A DNA stretch of 64,000 bases from Rhynchopus sp. YZ270_cl-10. Its lineage: Eukaryota; Euglenozoa; Diplonemea; Diplonemida; Diplonemidae. Location: contig OZ037835.1 of the NCBI GenBank assembly GCA_964035575.1, forward strand, positions 1,922,001 to 1,986,000, written 5' to 3'. Positions 1 to 11,095 of the stretch are shown in pieces; the stretch's first letter is position 1, and every line of letters begins with the position of its first letter. The notes beneath the pieces were generated by a model, which did not search any database, was not told the DNA's origin, and saw only the letters and a program-made list of their open reading frames with translations. The position numbers were made by a program, and so were the translations under genes.

Positions 1-569
1 TTTCTCAGGCATATGGGGTATAAGATCCACTTTTCGCAGGCATATGTGGTATAAGATCCACTTTTCGCAGGTATATGGGGTATAAGATCCACTTTTCTCA
101 GGCATATGGGGTATAAGATCCACTTTTCGCAGGTATATGGGGTATAAGATCCACTTTTCTCAGGCATATGGGGTATAAGATCCACTTTTCTCAGGCATAT
201 GGGGTATAAGATCCACTTTTCGCAGGCATATGGGGTATAAGATCCACTTTTCGCAGGCATATGTGGTATAAGATCCACTTTTCGCAGGCATATGTGGTAT
301 AAGATCCACTTTTCGCAGGCATATGGGGTATAAGATCCACTTTTCGCAGGCATATGTGGTATAAGATCCACTTTTCGCAGGCATATGGGGTATAAGATCC
401 ACTTTTCGCAGGCATATGTGGTATAAGAACCACTTTTCGCAGGCATATGTGGTATAAGATCCACTTTTCGCAGGCATATGTGGTATAAGATCCACTTTTC
501 GCAGGCATATGTGGTATAAGATCCACTTTTCGCAGGCCTATGTGGTATAAGAACCACTTTTCTCAGCCA
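1..569. repeat. 31-bp satellite array, about 18 units
   Basis: Head-to-tail 31-bp units built around GGTATAAGATCCACTTTT and CAGGCATATG. Units differ at a few fixed sites (CGCAGG or CTCAGG; ATATGTGG or ATATGGGG), so at least three variants are mixed. The array runs off the left window edge, so its full length is unknown. Because 31 is not a multiple of 3, the apparent long reading frames on the minus strand are repeat artefacts. Confidence 0.97.
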
Positions 570-1254
570 TTTCAGCAATTTTACGAGAGGACCAGCAGAT
601 ACGCGGAGATCCCTAAGTGTCCTATCCAGATCGAAATTGCCGACACTGACACAGTACATCACTATCACCCGCACCCAGAGGAGCCGTCACTTGTCTCGCA
701 GTACCTAGAGGGGACAGCCAGCGCCCGTTCTTCCAACCACCCCTTCTGACCACTCAAACCCACTCAAGTACACAGAACGTGACACCCGCAAACAACAACG
801 TGGAGCTGATCCTGTGTGTGAATCAGGTGCCTGCGGAGGTACCGCCCTCGACTTCCAAGGCGACATCCTCTAGACTGCCCTGCGTGGCCACCGGTGACAA
901 GCATCAACAGGCCTTACTGCCCAGATGGATTCAACACAAAGATGTCTCGGCATCATCTTTTTCGGCACCATTGTTTTAGGGTTTTTCGACACGAGACGAC
1001 AGGAAATTACGTTCTTCCCATCCCAAACTACAACATCGACTTCACGAGACAGTGTGCTTCAACATTCCTTCAACGATGATGGCAAGCGGTTGTTGGGACC
1101 TATTCCACGTGCATCGAAGTTCCAAGAGGTGTACGAATGTCAAAATTTTCTGCACCTTCTACCGTGCGGACCAGCTGTATACCGGAGTGTTTGAGACCGA
1201 GGAGGGCTCTGGTGTTTCAAGCCGAAAAACAACAACTACTTCCAGGGACTGAAG
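570..1254. other. unassigned stretch between satellite and EF-2 relic
   Basis: Moderately GC-rich sequence with several overlapping short + strand frames (540-749, 779-979, 925-1194) and no intact gene. The composition looks like decayed coding DNA, possibly the upstream part of the relic that follows, but I recognise no family in any frame. Confidence 0.4.
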
Positions 1255-1892
1255 AACTGCGACCCCGCCGCACCCCTGATCATGTACGTTCGAAGATGTC
1301 TCCTGCGGTAGACAAGGGGCGTTTCGTCGTTTTTTCGGACGGGTCTTCTCTGGTAAGATCAAGGCCGTACAGAAGGCACGCATCATGAGACCATACTACG
1401 AGTACAGGAACCAAGAAGGACGTGGCTGTGAAGAACATCCAGCGTACCCTGCTCATGATGGGATGTTACCAAGGCCGTTTTGAGGACGTGCCCTGTGGTA
1501 ACGTTGTGGGTCTTGTAGGAGTCGACAACTTCATTGTGAAAACGGCGACCATCACCGACGAGAAGGAGGCTGAGTGCTACCCCCTGAAGGACTTGAAGTA
1601 CAGTGTGTCGCCCGTTGTGCGTGTCGCTGTGGAGGGATCCCATGCCGACCTACCCAAGTTTGTTGAGGGACTGCAGCGTCTGTCGAAGTCCGACCCGCTT
1701 CTGCAGTGCTCGATTGAGGAGTCGGGAAGCCTCATTTTGAGATCTGCCTGAAGGATATTCGGGAAGACTACTTGGCTGTGCCAAGTGGTAGATCAACGAG
1801 CCCGTTGCGTCGTTTCCGTGAGACCATCACCGAGGTGTCTGACCGCCAGGGTCTGCCCAAGTCACCGAACAAGCACAACCGCCTCTTCTGCA
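1255..1892 (+). pseudogene. elongation factor 2 (EF-2) fragment, decayed
   Basis: EF-2 is the GTPase that drives ribosomal translocation. This stretch carries recognisable middle-region EF-2 matches in order: the CDPxAPL..MYV segment (about 1255-1300), VDKGRF...GRVFSGKI and QKARIM (1310-1390), [12 protein letters not shown] (from 1423), DVPCGN and [12 protein letters not shown] (1485-1545), [12 protein letters not shown] (1600-1635), [14 protein letters not shown] (1690-1725), EICLKDI (around 1741-1760) and SPNKHNRLF (1863-1890). The matches fall in at least three frames and are separated by frame changes. The GTP-binding N-terminus and the domain IV-V C-terminus are missing. The longest open piece is 1422-1751. 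It is a host gene relic next to a satellite, most likely a partial duplicate of a functional gene elsewhere. The family call is firm; the exact ends are not. Confidence 0.8.
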
Positions 1893-3490
1893 ACAGAGCA
1901 CCCTTTGGAGACAACTACTACCATTACTACACAGACGTGCATGATAACGGGGGTTGAGCACTCCGACGGTGTCTGCAACATGAACTTACCAGGCACTACA
2001 CCTTCCCACTCAGTTTGCGGGGGCCGCTTATCTGCCTCCGTGCACATCATCGACACCAACAGCAACGGCTCCACAAGAGCCCACCTACTTCAGTGATATC
2101 CAGAGGCGTCAACCTGCACGCGACCACGGCCGACGCCTTCGAGGACCTCCCCGTGGCTGGAGGATACAAGCACGTTACGTTAAATGCGGGGTACATACTT
2201 GTGGTGACCCTACTGCCGATGTTGTAATTATTTGACTGACGTCCCCCATAAGAAGCCACTATTCAAACTGAGGAAACTTTTTGTTGACCGGAACAGTGCC
2301 GTAATTTCCTCGATACGAGGCAACCTTTTGTCTGAAGTCCTCAAGAAGAGTCAATTATTGAAAGCCCTCCGAGAGAGACTTCCATTGTTTGAAGGCCTGA
2401 AGATTGATACGCAGGGTGAGGTGGAAGACAACAATGTCTGAAGAAGATGTCAAAGCTGGGGGCGGTTCGCGGAGTGCCCCGACGCTGTACAACAGCAAAG
2501 TCAGCAGGAAGCAACAAGAAGACGAGAGAGAGAGCCCTCTGCTCCACCGCGCAGGAACATCGAAATAGTAGACGAACCGCTCCCGAGGAAGCGCACCCGA
2601 CGCACAACAGCGACTACTCGACGCCGTTTGCAGAACTAGGCAAACTTCTTAACCATAGCTAAATAGAGGCAACCTGGACTGTAGTCTTCCAAGAGAGGCA
2701 ACTGGTGACAGAACACACTTGTTTACAGGGAATACATGGTGCGTGCTATTTAAAGCTAGTCTCATTTTAAAGACTAAAGGTAACATCGCCCTTCTTTGGT
2801 TCTTATTCACCAAGTACGTAGCGGCCCTTCCACATATCCACATATGATTGCCTACTTCTTGGACGCCCCACTATTGCCACGTACTACACGTAATTATCTT
2901 TGAAGTTTGCCTGACTTGAAATGGGTGACGTGGCCTGCACACAGACCGTTTTTAAGCACCACCCAGTTAGTTTTGGGATCTTCGCCAAATCGATAGGTAA
3001 GAGAGGGGGTTTTAAGATCCACCGACGAGCCGCGTCTTATGAAGACCTCATCCTACAAGAATTATCTCAACAATCTTCAACGGCCCTGCAAGTTTTTTGG
3101 GTCCAGTACCCATTCCCCGCATACGCCATCCTCCTCAGGGGCCTTCGATCCATTGACGCACCCGGACTCATAGACTACGACCATCGACCACTCTCTCACG
3201 CACCCGCTTTACACGAACACTACAACGTAGGTACCTAAATTTTCTGTCAGGGGTAAAATTACATCATCTGAACAATGCCCTTGTGGGATCCTACGCAGTT
3301 GCTGCGTTGTAAAAACATATCTAAGAAAAGTGACAAAGCACGTGCGACTTCGGGTCATTACAATTTTTTGTCAATCCTTACATCGAAAGGAGACAGTTAC
3401 GCAGTTACTCTAATTATTGCGGCCGCAGAGAACAATTTCGGGCCAGAGAGTTTTTTCGCGTAGCGTCCCTTGAGGGTCCCAAGGGTCCTG
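1893..3490. other. no recognisable gene; short frames only
   Basis: About 1.6 kb after the EF-2 relic. Open frames of 60-105 codons exist at 2232-2441, 2447-2662, 2921-3238 and 3275-3463 on the + strand. The 2921-3238 frame begins with a true ATG and has protein-like composition, but it matches nothing I know. The block may be more decayed coding DNA. I see no promoter, RNA gene or clear repeat in it. Confidence 0.35.
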
Positions 3491-3491
3491 G

Positions 3492-3604
3492 GTGTGATCT
3501 GGGGTGAGGAAGCGTTCCAACTTTTCAACCTCTTCCCCAATTTACCTTTCGCGCTTTTTTACCCTCCCCCGTTTTAGAATCAACAGAGAGTGTACGTTAA
3601 GATT
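3492..3604 (+). repeat. dispersed ~110-bp repeat R110, copy 1
   Basis: Starts GTGATCTGGGGTGAGGAAG and ends near GTACGTTAAGATTT. Almost identical to 3904-4017 and to 56221-56337. Degenerate relatives occur at 39121-39235 and 63640-63740. The 5' part can pair weakly (GGGGTGAGG with CCTCTTCCCC), suggesting a hairpin. Confidence 0.85.
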
Positions 3605-3655
3605 TTTCGGTGACATGACACTTGTGACATATCGTAGGAAATCTTTTAGTATGCG

Positions 3656-3776
3656 CGAAGACGATTCTTGTGCTCCTCACTTCTCCCCCACACTATGTCA
3701 ATACAACAGGTTAGACCGTTTGGTCTGGGAGGGTTTGGGGTTTCTTCTTTCTCTCAGTTCAATCTTGAACAAATTC
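3656..3776 (+). repeat. dispersed repeat, partner at 63518-63625
   Basis: The stretch from GTGCTCCTCAC through TTTGGTCTGGGAGGGTTTGG reappears in the same order at 63518-63625. In both places it lies close to an R110 copy, so the two repeats may be parts of one longer interspersed element. Followed by an oligo-A run at about 3801-3818. Confidence 0.75.
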
Positions 3777-3903
3777 GAGAGGAGTTTTATTTATTTATTC
3801 AAAAAAAAAAAAAAAAAAAGAGGAAAGAAGAAGAAGTTTAGAAAGGAGTAGGTTTCATCGTCAGAAGAACCCACCCTATTCAAACCCAAACCTTTGTATT
3901 GTA

Positions 3904-4017
3904 GTGTGATCTGGGGTGAGGAAGCGTTCCAACTTTTCAACCTCTTCCCCAATTTACCTTTCGCGCTTTTTTACCCTCCCCCGTTTTAGAATCAACAGAG
4001 AGTGTACGTTAAGATTT
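3904..4017 (+). repeat. dispersed repeat R110, copy 2
   Basis: Near-perfect second copy of 3492-3604 in the same orientation, about 300 bases downstream. The downstream flanks diverge immediately after the GTTAAGATTT end, so the repeat edge is sharp. Confidence 0.85.
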
Positions 4018-4136
4018 GTCATGTCGGAAAAAAGGGTTTTGTTGTACACGTTAAACAAATGACTTCCACGCGTGGTTTTTGGTGTTTTATTATGTTAATC
4101 CCTCACCCTCACCCCCACACCCACCCCCTAGGCACC

Positions 4137-4303
4137 CGATGCGAGTCGCATTCTCGCACAATTCTGGTCTGACGAAAAATTATCGCTCATTCTCGCTCAC
4201 CTCTCGCACGACCAAAAACCCTTCTACGTGAGCGATAATGCTTATCGCATGCGAGAATGGTGTGCGAGAATGCGATAATGATTCTCGCATGCGACTCGCA
4301 TCG
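4137..4303. mobile_element. foldback element, GCGAGAAT-type
   Basis: The ends are a perfect 14-bp inverted repeat (CGATGCGAGTCGCA, 4137-4150 and 4290-4303). The inside is packed with short self-complementary words (TGCGAGAATG, GCGATAATG, CATTCTCGCA), so the whole 167 bp can fold on itself. It has no coding capacity. No clear target duplication was seen, so assignment to a transposon family is not possible. Confidence 0.65.
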
Positions 4304-5518
4304 AGTGTATGCGGCGGTCCCCCACCCCCACAACAACGTGCACCGTCCCCCCCCACTGACTCCCCCCCAGCCCCCATGAGCGCTGCTGTGTGTGTTACGC
4401 AACGTAAAAAAAAAGAAGTTTTTATTTTTCCCTCTCTCCCCAACCCAATTGCGGGAATCTGTCGGGATTCCCACAATTGCACGTCATATGATCCTCTCGA
4501 TTGTGGACACATTTTAGATATTGCCAGATCGTGCAAACGGGCATACGCGATCGGGGCTCTCGTTTCCCCACCTCTGGAACGTCATGTCAGATTCAGAACC
4601 ACTCGGAATAAGCAAACCTTTGGCAATCCTCCCTCCCCTGCCATCTCAACAAAGAAGCGCACCTACCTTTCAACTTCCAAAGTACTACAATGAAATGCAA
4701 TACAAAACAAACAGAGTAGCAAAAACAAGAACAAAAATAAAACAAAGTTGAAACAAACTTTTTCAAACTCCCCTGCCATCTCACAGAAGAACCTCTCAGA
4801 GTCTCTCCCCTACTTTTGCAGATCGCGAATGCGGAACACGTTCTCCTTTTGACAATACGATCGTCACCTTCTGTGCCACCAGATTCGTTGCCATCGAGGG
4901 GTGGTTGTCCATCTCCGTATCCGGCTCTCACTGCTTCGGCGAAGCATCGCAACACTTTCCCCTCAGTTTCTTGAGGCGGTTGTACCTTTCGCAGCTTTTC
5001 CTGCGCCACCTTCTTCAGGCCGTATAAATTTAATGAAAGGGAAAACTTCCAGATTTGACTGATAGACCGGTACTGCTTCATGAGAGAGGCGTAACAGCCT
5101 TTGCTTAGTTGCCTCGGACAGAAGAGAGCGTGAACAGCCATTTTTGTGTCTTCTTTGCCACCACTAATGTCTTGCTACTTCAGCCTATGGGTAGTCCCTC
5201 GGGTCAAAACGCTCTCAGGAAAGGTGTGAGCGAGACACTGAGGAGTCGAGTCTCTTGCATTGTCTTCAATGTAGTGACGCCCGTCAACCGACCAGTCCGT
5301 GTGGACCGGATGGAGACGTCTTGGCGTTTGGGAGTCGGCCAGCGGTCAGCAGGCAGCGCATGGTTTCCTACACGCATTGCACTATGGTGTTGGAGTGCAG
5401 GTTGGAAGCGGTGCTCAAAGCAGGTCCAGGTGCAATTTCCTTACAACGTCCAGTGTGGTGTTGGTTCCTCTTCCGTATGCATTGTGTTTCTGAGGTGCCT
5501 TAGCCTCGTGTCTCTCGT
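4304..5518. other. spacer without a supported gene
   Basis: Contains a 182-codon minus-strand frame (4593-5141) with some protein-like stretches, but it opposes every supported gene in the window, has an internal repeated segment and no recognisable domain. The overlapping + strand frames lack ATG starts or domains. I therefore call no gene. Confidence 0.4.
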
Positions 5519-5558
5519 CCCTTTTTTTTCTATCATCCCCTCAAACATTTCACAACAG
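5519..5558 (+). promoter_or_regulatory. candidate 3' splice (trans-splice) acceptor
   Basis: A T/C-rich run (CCCTTTTTTTTCTATCATCC) followed by CACAACAG at 5551-5558, about 66 bases before the ATG of the WSC protein. A similar tract plus CAACAG precedes other genes here. The function is inferred from position and composition. Confidence 0.4.
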
Positions 5559-5623
5559 GTTTTATTGGAGCAGGGGAGTCCCTAGTGGAGTCCCCTGTCC
5601 TGTATTTTTTTTGGTACAATCGC

Positions 5624-8346
5624 ATGTTGGCGGCGCTGGTGTTAGTATGTTCGTTGGCAGACTACATATTGGTGGGGTGCTATATTGATAAAGGTGACCG
5701 TGACATCGGCGAGCAGGAGGACCGTACGAAGGGGTCCATTGAGCTGTGCAAGCAGCACTGCTCCGTGGATGCGCCAGGTGCGCCGTATAATGTGTTCGGC
5801 CTCCAGTCCAACGATGAGTGTCGCTGTGGCAACAGCTTCGGAAAATACGGCAAGGCAGCAGATGCAGACTGCAACTCACCCTGCCAAGAAGACGCCTCAC
5901 AGATCTGCGGTGGGCCAAGCAGGAACTCAGTCTACCTCGTAGAAACTGATCCACCGGCTACACCCAGTCCACCGACACCGTCACCACCGACGCCATCACC
6001 ACCGACACCTAGTCCACCAACACCCAGTCCACCGACGCCATCACCACCTACACCGTCACCGCCGACGCCATCACCGCCGACGCCCAGTCCACCAACACCG
6101 TCACCGCCAACACCAGCGCCTCCCACACCGTCGCCACCGACACCCAGTCCACCGACACCATCACCACCAACACCGTCACCACCGACGCCATCACCACCGA
6201 CACCCAGTCCACCTACACCGTCACCACCAACACCAGCACCTCCCACACCGTCGCCACCGACACCCAGTCCACCGACACCATCACCACCAACACCGTCACC
6301 GCCGACGCCATCACCGCCGACACCCAGTCCACCAACACCAGCGCCTCCCACACCATCACCACGACGCCCAGTCCACCAACACCGTCCCCACCGACACCTA
6401 GTCCACCAACACCATCACCGCCAACACCAGCGCCTCCCACACCGTCGCCACCGACACCCAGTCCACCGACACCATCACCACCTACACCGTCACCGCCGAC
6501 GCCATCACCGCCGACACCCAGTCCACCGACGCCGTCACCACCAACACCGTCACCGCCAACACCAGCGCCTCCCACACCATCGCCACCGACACCCAGTCCA
6601 CCTACACCGTCACCACCAACACCAGCACCTCCCACACCATCGCCACAGACACCCAGTCCACCAACACTCAGTCCACCGACGCCATCACCACCAACACCGT
6701 CACCACCAACACTCAGTCCACCTACACCGTCACCAGTGACTGAATCTCCGGTAACCAACGCACCAACAACTCTAACACCAGTCACACCTGCCCCACTGAC
6801 GCAACCACCACCAACAGCAACACCTCTTACACCTGCACCACGAACACCTGCACCTCACACTGCCACACCGACAGTGCCACCTACAACACCAGCACCAACA
6901 GAGACGACAGCACCGCTGCTGCGAGACACACCGACAAGCGGTATCAAAGCGTCTGTGAGGCAAGACCTGAAGAAGGCGAACACGGCTGCTGGCGCTGCAG
7001 CAGTTCTGGGTGGTGGTGCGGGGAATGCAGGGAAGCTGGCTGTGCTGAACGGCTTTGGGTGTGAAATGGACGACGTGGATGTGGGCGAAGAGCCACTGGA
7101 CTGGGAGTTCCACCCGACAACGATGTCGCTGGGGGGTGCGGCTGGGGGCTACAAGCTTGCTGCAATGGTGATGAACCCTGTAATTGTGGTGTGCATTGGT
7201 CTGCTGGTGCTGTGTGCAGCTGCAGTTGTGCAGACAACACAGGGGTACGGACGCGAGAAGGCAATCAGTGTGACACGGTTTCCTGGGATACTGTACATCC
7301 CGTACCTCTTCCTGCTGCAGGGGACAAGCCTTGTGGCGGCACAGGTTGTCTTTGACCCTTCACGCTACCCAACAATGGTTGCAGTGCTTTCGTACGTGAC
7401 ACTGGCACTGTGTCTGCTGTCGCCTGTGCTGCTGTACACCACTGTGCTGCGCCATGTCAAGAGAGAGGCGGAGCTCTTTCCCGACCCTGCGATTGTGGGG
7501 AACCCAGAGACAGGCGAGCCTGGGAAGCGTGCGAACAGTGCTGTGTACAAGTTTGCGTTTGGGACAGACATCTGGGTGTCACGACAGAGCTACTTTGCAG
7601 AGAAGTACGGGAACTGCTTTGAGAACGTAAAGCCGACGTGTCTGTGGTACATCCTGTGCGAGCTTGCGGTGATTCTGTGTCTCTCGCTGCTGTCTGGATG
7701 GCAGCCCACCTCTGTAGGGTCCTGCAACACACGCAACATCGTCATCACGATTCTGCTGCTTCTGTTCTTTGCTGCAACAGTTGTCAAACGTCCGTTCTTG
7801 TCTGCGATGGACAACTTGATATCCATTGTCCTGAGCCTGCTGCTTGCGTCCGCTGTCTTGGGGATGACGATAGCCATTGCGACAGAGTCACCTAAGGACA
7901 GCGCACTGTACACAATCAGCGGTGTGTGTCTCTTCGTCTCTGCACTGATGGTGATGGTTAAGTGTGTATGGGACTTTGGGATCTATGCTATGGATGTGGT
8001 GATCTCACGTCGCAGTGATGCACGACAGCAGGCGAGGTCTCAGGACACTGTGCTGAAGAATGATCTTGAGTTGGAGCTGGTGTCGGATCTCGCACTGAGC
8101 CCGCAGCATTCGAACGAGCTTGCAGATTTGCCATATTTTCAGACATATGTGCAGTCTTCGTCTGCTCTGATGGGGAACACCACTGCGTCGTGCACATCAC
8201 CGCTTGAGGACCCACTGAAGCACGACACTGCATGCGTCTCGAAGAGCTCGACTCTGAACTCCTCCCGGCGGGATGAACGCTCCGCAGTGCTGTTCCCGTC
8301 TGTGGACGACGCTCCACGACGACAGCCGCGAAGTATACGAGTGTAG
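5624..8346 (+). CDS. WSC-domain, Pro-rich-stalk, multi-pass membrane protein
   Basis: Start chosen at the ATG at 5624, which begins a signal-peptide-like stretch ([12 protein letters not shown]); an earlier in-frame start would need GTG. A WSC domain follows (GCYID..., CRCGNSF, final CGG; about nt 5670-5940), a cysteine-rich, probably carbohydrate-binding module of cell-surface proteins. Then comes a stalk of (PTPSPP) repeats (to about 6735), a Thr/Pro linker, and a C-terminal half with about seven hydrophobic segments (nt 7160-8000), ending in a charged cytoplasmic tail. The reading frame changes by one base inside the repeat near 6361: the repeat there reads CCACGACG where the unit predicts CCACCGACG. 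The second frame then stays open to 8346. A sequencing or assembly error in low-complexity DNA is likely, but a true frameshift is possible. Role inferred: surface sensor or adhesin. Confidence 0.75.
5948..6735 (+). repeat. coding minisatellite for the PTPSPP stalk
   Basis: Imperfect 18-bp units (CCA-ACA-CCG-TCA-CCG-like) translate as PTPSPP or PTPAPP. Higher-order blocks, such as the one containing the PAPPTPSPP variant, recur several times, showing expansion by unequal exchange. Such stalks in surface proteins usually hold the sensor domain away from the membrane and are often glycosylated on Ser/Thr/hydroxy-Pro. Confidence 0.9.
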
Positions 8347-9859
8347 TGTGTTGTTGTTGCAACATGCGGTGTGCATGTTGCAGCTGTCTGTGTAGAGTCT
8401 TTTGTGGCGGTTTTTTTTCTCCCGTCAAATTCCTCCCTCCATTCTCCCTCTCTTATTTTTTGTTCTTTTTGGTGGGAGTGTACTAACAAACTCTCTTCCT
8501 TTTTCGTTTCTTTTTTTTCTTGTGTGGGTGGAGATAGCTATTGACACCCGTAGTATATTCTAAGCATCGAGGCACAGCGAACGGGAGAACCTGTTAGCCC
8601 ACAACTTTTCAGCAGAAGGTGGGATGCCCGCTGACGAGCGCGTTGTGTACCGCCCCCGTTCACACTACGGTAATTAGGTCGCCTTTTTGTTGTTGGCACA
8701 TTCTGTCGGCCGCAGGGTGCTTTGTGCTTTCATTCATGGCATCGTACGTGGGTCAGTCGGAGGTGCCCGCATCAATAACTATTCTGTCGTCTTGGTCAAA
8801 GGGTCAAACGAAGGTGACAATTGGAAAATGCTACGGTCGCTCTAGCTGTTTTCACCCTCATTTTGTGCTCCTCCCTTCTCACACATCACTATCTGTACTT
8901 CAGGACTTTTTTATCTTTTCTATTTGGCTCTGTTTTGTATTCATATCAGTTTTCAAAAACCACAAGAGCCTTTGCAACAGTCCTGCGTGAGTGTGGAAGG
9001 GCAGCGTACAACTAACAAACTTTCCCCCACCTTTTTTTGTTTTCTATTTCTATCATAGTATTTTTTGGGTCAGACCAAAAGGGCTGTAGCAAGCCCATAC
9101 TCACAAGGGGGGGGATGAAAATACCCCAACTTATAGTAAACAGCGATAAACGAAAAAAGTGTCTTTTCTTTCGTTTAACTGTCATATCCTGAAGTCGTTT
9201 TCAATTTTATTTTTGAAAACTTTTTGACAACGTGAACCCCCCGCGAACGGGGCAATCCACGTGACCCTCCCTTTCCCCCCTCCCTCCTTTATTTTATTTT
9301 TTGCCGCAGCAAAGAGCTCGGTCCCCGTGTGCTCCAACCTTCTGGTCGAGAGATTCGAGCGTCCCTGTGAGACATGTTTCTTACCGAAAAGGAAGTGTGC
9401 TCCATTTGGTGTCTTCCAACACCACCCTCTTCTCTGTATCCTCTTGACCTATTGCGCATCGTGCTGGCTTTACCAGTGTAGTGCGCCTTGGGATATGTTG
9501 ATTATCATGTTTTTTTTGTGCACTGCTTTATATTTCGTAATACCGCATCTTTCACACCAACAGCTAATCCCCCTGACAAAAGGTGTTTGGGCTTGGCATA
9601 TGCTCCAAGCTGGCCCATATCTTTTAAGTGCTTTTCAACAAAAGAGAAAAACTGAAGACTCAAGGGGGGGTCCGTAAGTTTGTGTATTAGTGTGTAAAAT
9701 TTCCGGCCCTTTTGGGTGAAAAAAAAAAGGGTGAGGGGAGTTGGGTCCAGTCATAGGGGGTATAGTATATTTTTTGGAAAATTCTTCAAAAAAGCAAGGA
9801 TTTTTGCTGAGCACAATGAAATTTTCAGAAAAATCCCAATTTTCGGCCAAATTTGGAGC
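8347..9859. other. spacer, no supported gene
   Basis: T-rich 3' flank of the WSC gene followed by mixed sequence. Frames at 8619-8990 and 9261-9677 either lack ATG starts or have no protein-like features. The only recognisable content is the R70 repeat at 9142-9205. Confidence 0.5.
9142..9205 (+). repeat. dispersed repeat R70, copy 1
   Basis: The segment from GCGATAAACGAA to CATATCCTGAAGTCGTTTTC recurs with few changes at 60657-60720. Both copies are intergenic and in the same orientation. Confidence 0.7.
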
Positions 9860-10830
9860 AAATTAGGGCCCACACACCCCGATTTTGGGTCAAAAACCGA
9901 CTTCATTTTTGCTCAGGAGTGCCTACGATTACGTAAACCAGAGGTCCTCTGGATGCATGCATTGATAAACACGCCTACCACGCCCGTTTTTGAGCAATAA
10001 AATTACGAATTTTTTTTTCACCCTCTGCGAAAAAAAACTGAAAAATCACGGCTATAAGAACGCTAAGGAAAAATCGATATTCATTTTTTGGGCGCAGAAA
10101 AGTGCGTTTTAGGTGCCCACCGATGGTCAAAACATCAATTTTTTTGTGTTTTTGGCATCTTTGGACACCCCACACTATCGGGGTGATTTTTTTTGAGATT
10201 TGTCTTTGCCAAAATCGAAAAAAAATTTGTGACGGAATTTGCTAAGGAAAAGTCGAAATTGTGGGCCCCTGTAGTAATGCGTAAGGTGCATAATGCATAT
10301 GGTTTACCCCCAGATCGTCAAAACACCCGATTTTTGCGTTTTTTTGCACTTTTTGGTGCCCAAAAACCCAACTCAGGGGTCGAAATTTTCCCGAAAAAAA
10401 AAATTTTTTTTTTGAGATTTTTCGATTTTTTGACAAGGCGCTGGCCCATACAAAATGCACTGGTGGTACAGAAAATGGCCGGGGAATAAACTCTAGATGC
10501 TCAAAACAGCTCAATTCTTGCTTTTTTTGACTTTTTGGTCCCAGAAGGGTGCCCAGGGTGTAGTGAGCAGGCCTCAAAAACACTTGTGAAAAAAAAATTT
10601 GGGATTTTTTTTTTTTTTTGAGATTTTTCGATTTTTCGACAAGGCGCTGGCCCATACAAAATGCACTGGTGGTACAGAAAATGGCCGGGGAATAAACTCT
10701 AGATGCTCAAAACAGCCCAATTCATGCTTTTTTTGACTTTTTGGTCCCAGAAGGGTGCCTAGGGTGTAGTGAGCAGGCCTCAAAAACACTTGTGAAAAAA
10801 AATTTTGGGATTTTTTTTTTTTTGAGATTT
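9860..10830. repeat. decaying tandem array, unit about 205 bp
   Basis: The clearest units are 10414-10619 and 10620-10822, nearly identical (both contain GACAAGGCGCTGGCCCATAC and GGTCCCAGAAGGGTGCC). Older, diverged units upstream share words such as GCTAAGGAAAA and GTCAAAACA followed by T-runs (about 9990-10410). Each unit carries phased A/T tracts. No coding potential; the frames in this stretch are repeat artefacts. Confidence 0.7.
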
Positions 10831-10930
10831 TTGAAAAATCGGCCGATTTTGCGACCAATTTTGGCTGGGGAATTTCGACGACCAAAGGGTCCCCCCTTAG
10901 GTTTTTTCCAAAAAATCGGGTATTTTTTGT

Positions 10931-11095
10931 GTGTACAATTGTACACCCGGTCTGCCGGTCTTTTTCGAGGGTGGGTAGGACCGGCCCTTATAGCCGGTAA
11001 TCCTTAAGAGCCGGTCTTTTTACGGACCCTAAAGACCGGCTAAAGACCGGCTATACACACTAATTACGTGTCTGGTCGTTGCCGGTCTATTTACG
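10931..11095. repeat. palindrome and AAGACCGGC inverted-word cluster
   Basis: Begins with a perfect 16-bp palindrome GTGTACAATTGTACAC (10931-10946), followed by many copies of CCGGTCTTT and its complement AAAGACCGGC. It can fold extensively. It resembles the other word-specific foldback islands of this window but has no clear terminal repeats. Confidence 0.5.

Noticed and set aside
160-526. Two 111-codon minus-strand frames
   Set aside because: Artefacts of the 31-bp satellite, the same peptide in shifted frames.
1-569. CRISPR-like array of 31-bp repeats
   Set aside because: The units are directly head-to-tail without unique spacers, in a eukaryotic genome; it is a satellite.
4593-5141. 182-codon minus-strand frame
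   Set aside because: Opposite to all supported genes, with an internal duplicated segment, no domain and a tail of low-complexity Phe/Cys/Val; kept only as an unresolved spacer.
5932-6785. Minus-strand Gly/Val-rich frames (GVGGDGVGG repeats)
   Set aside because: Complement of the PTPSPP repeat; the + strand has the signal peptide, WSC domain and membrane segments.
9716-11007. Several Lys/Phe-rich frames on both strands
   Set aside because: They fall in the decaying ~205-bp array and A/T tracts.
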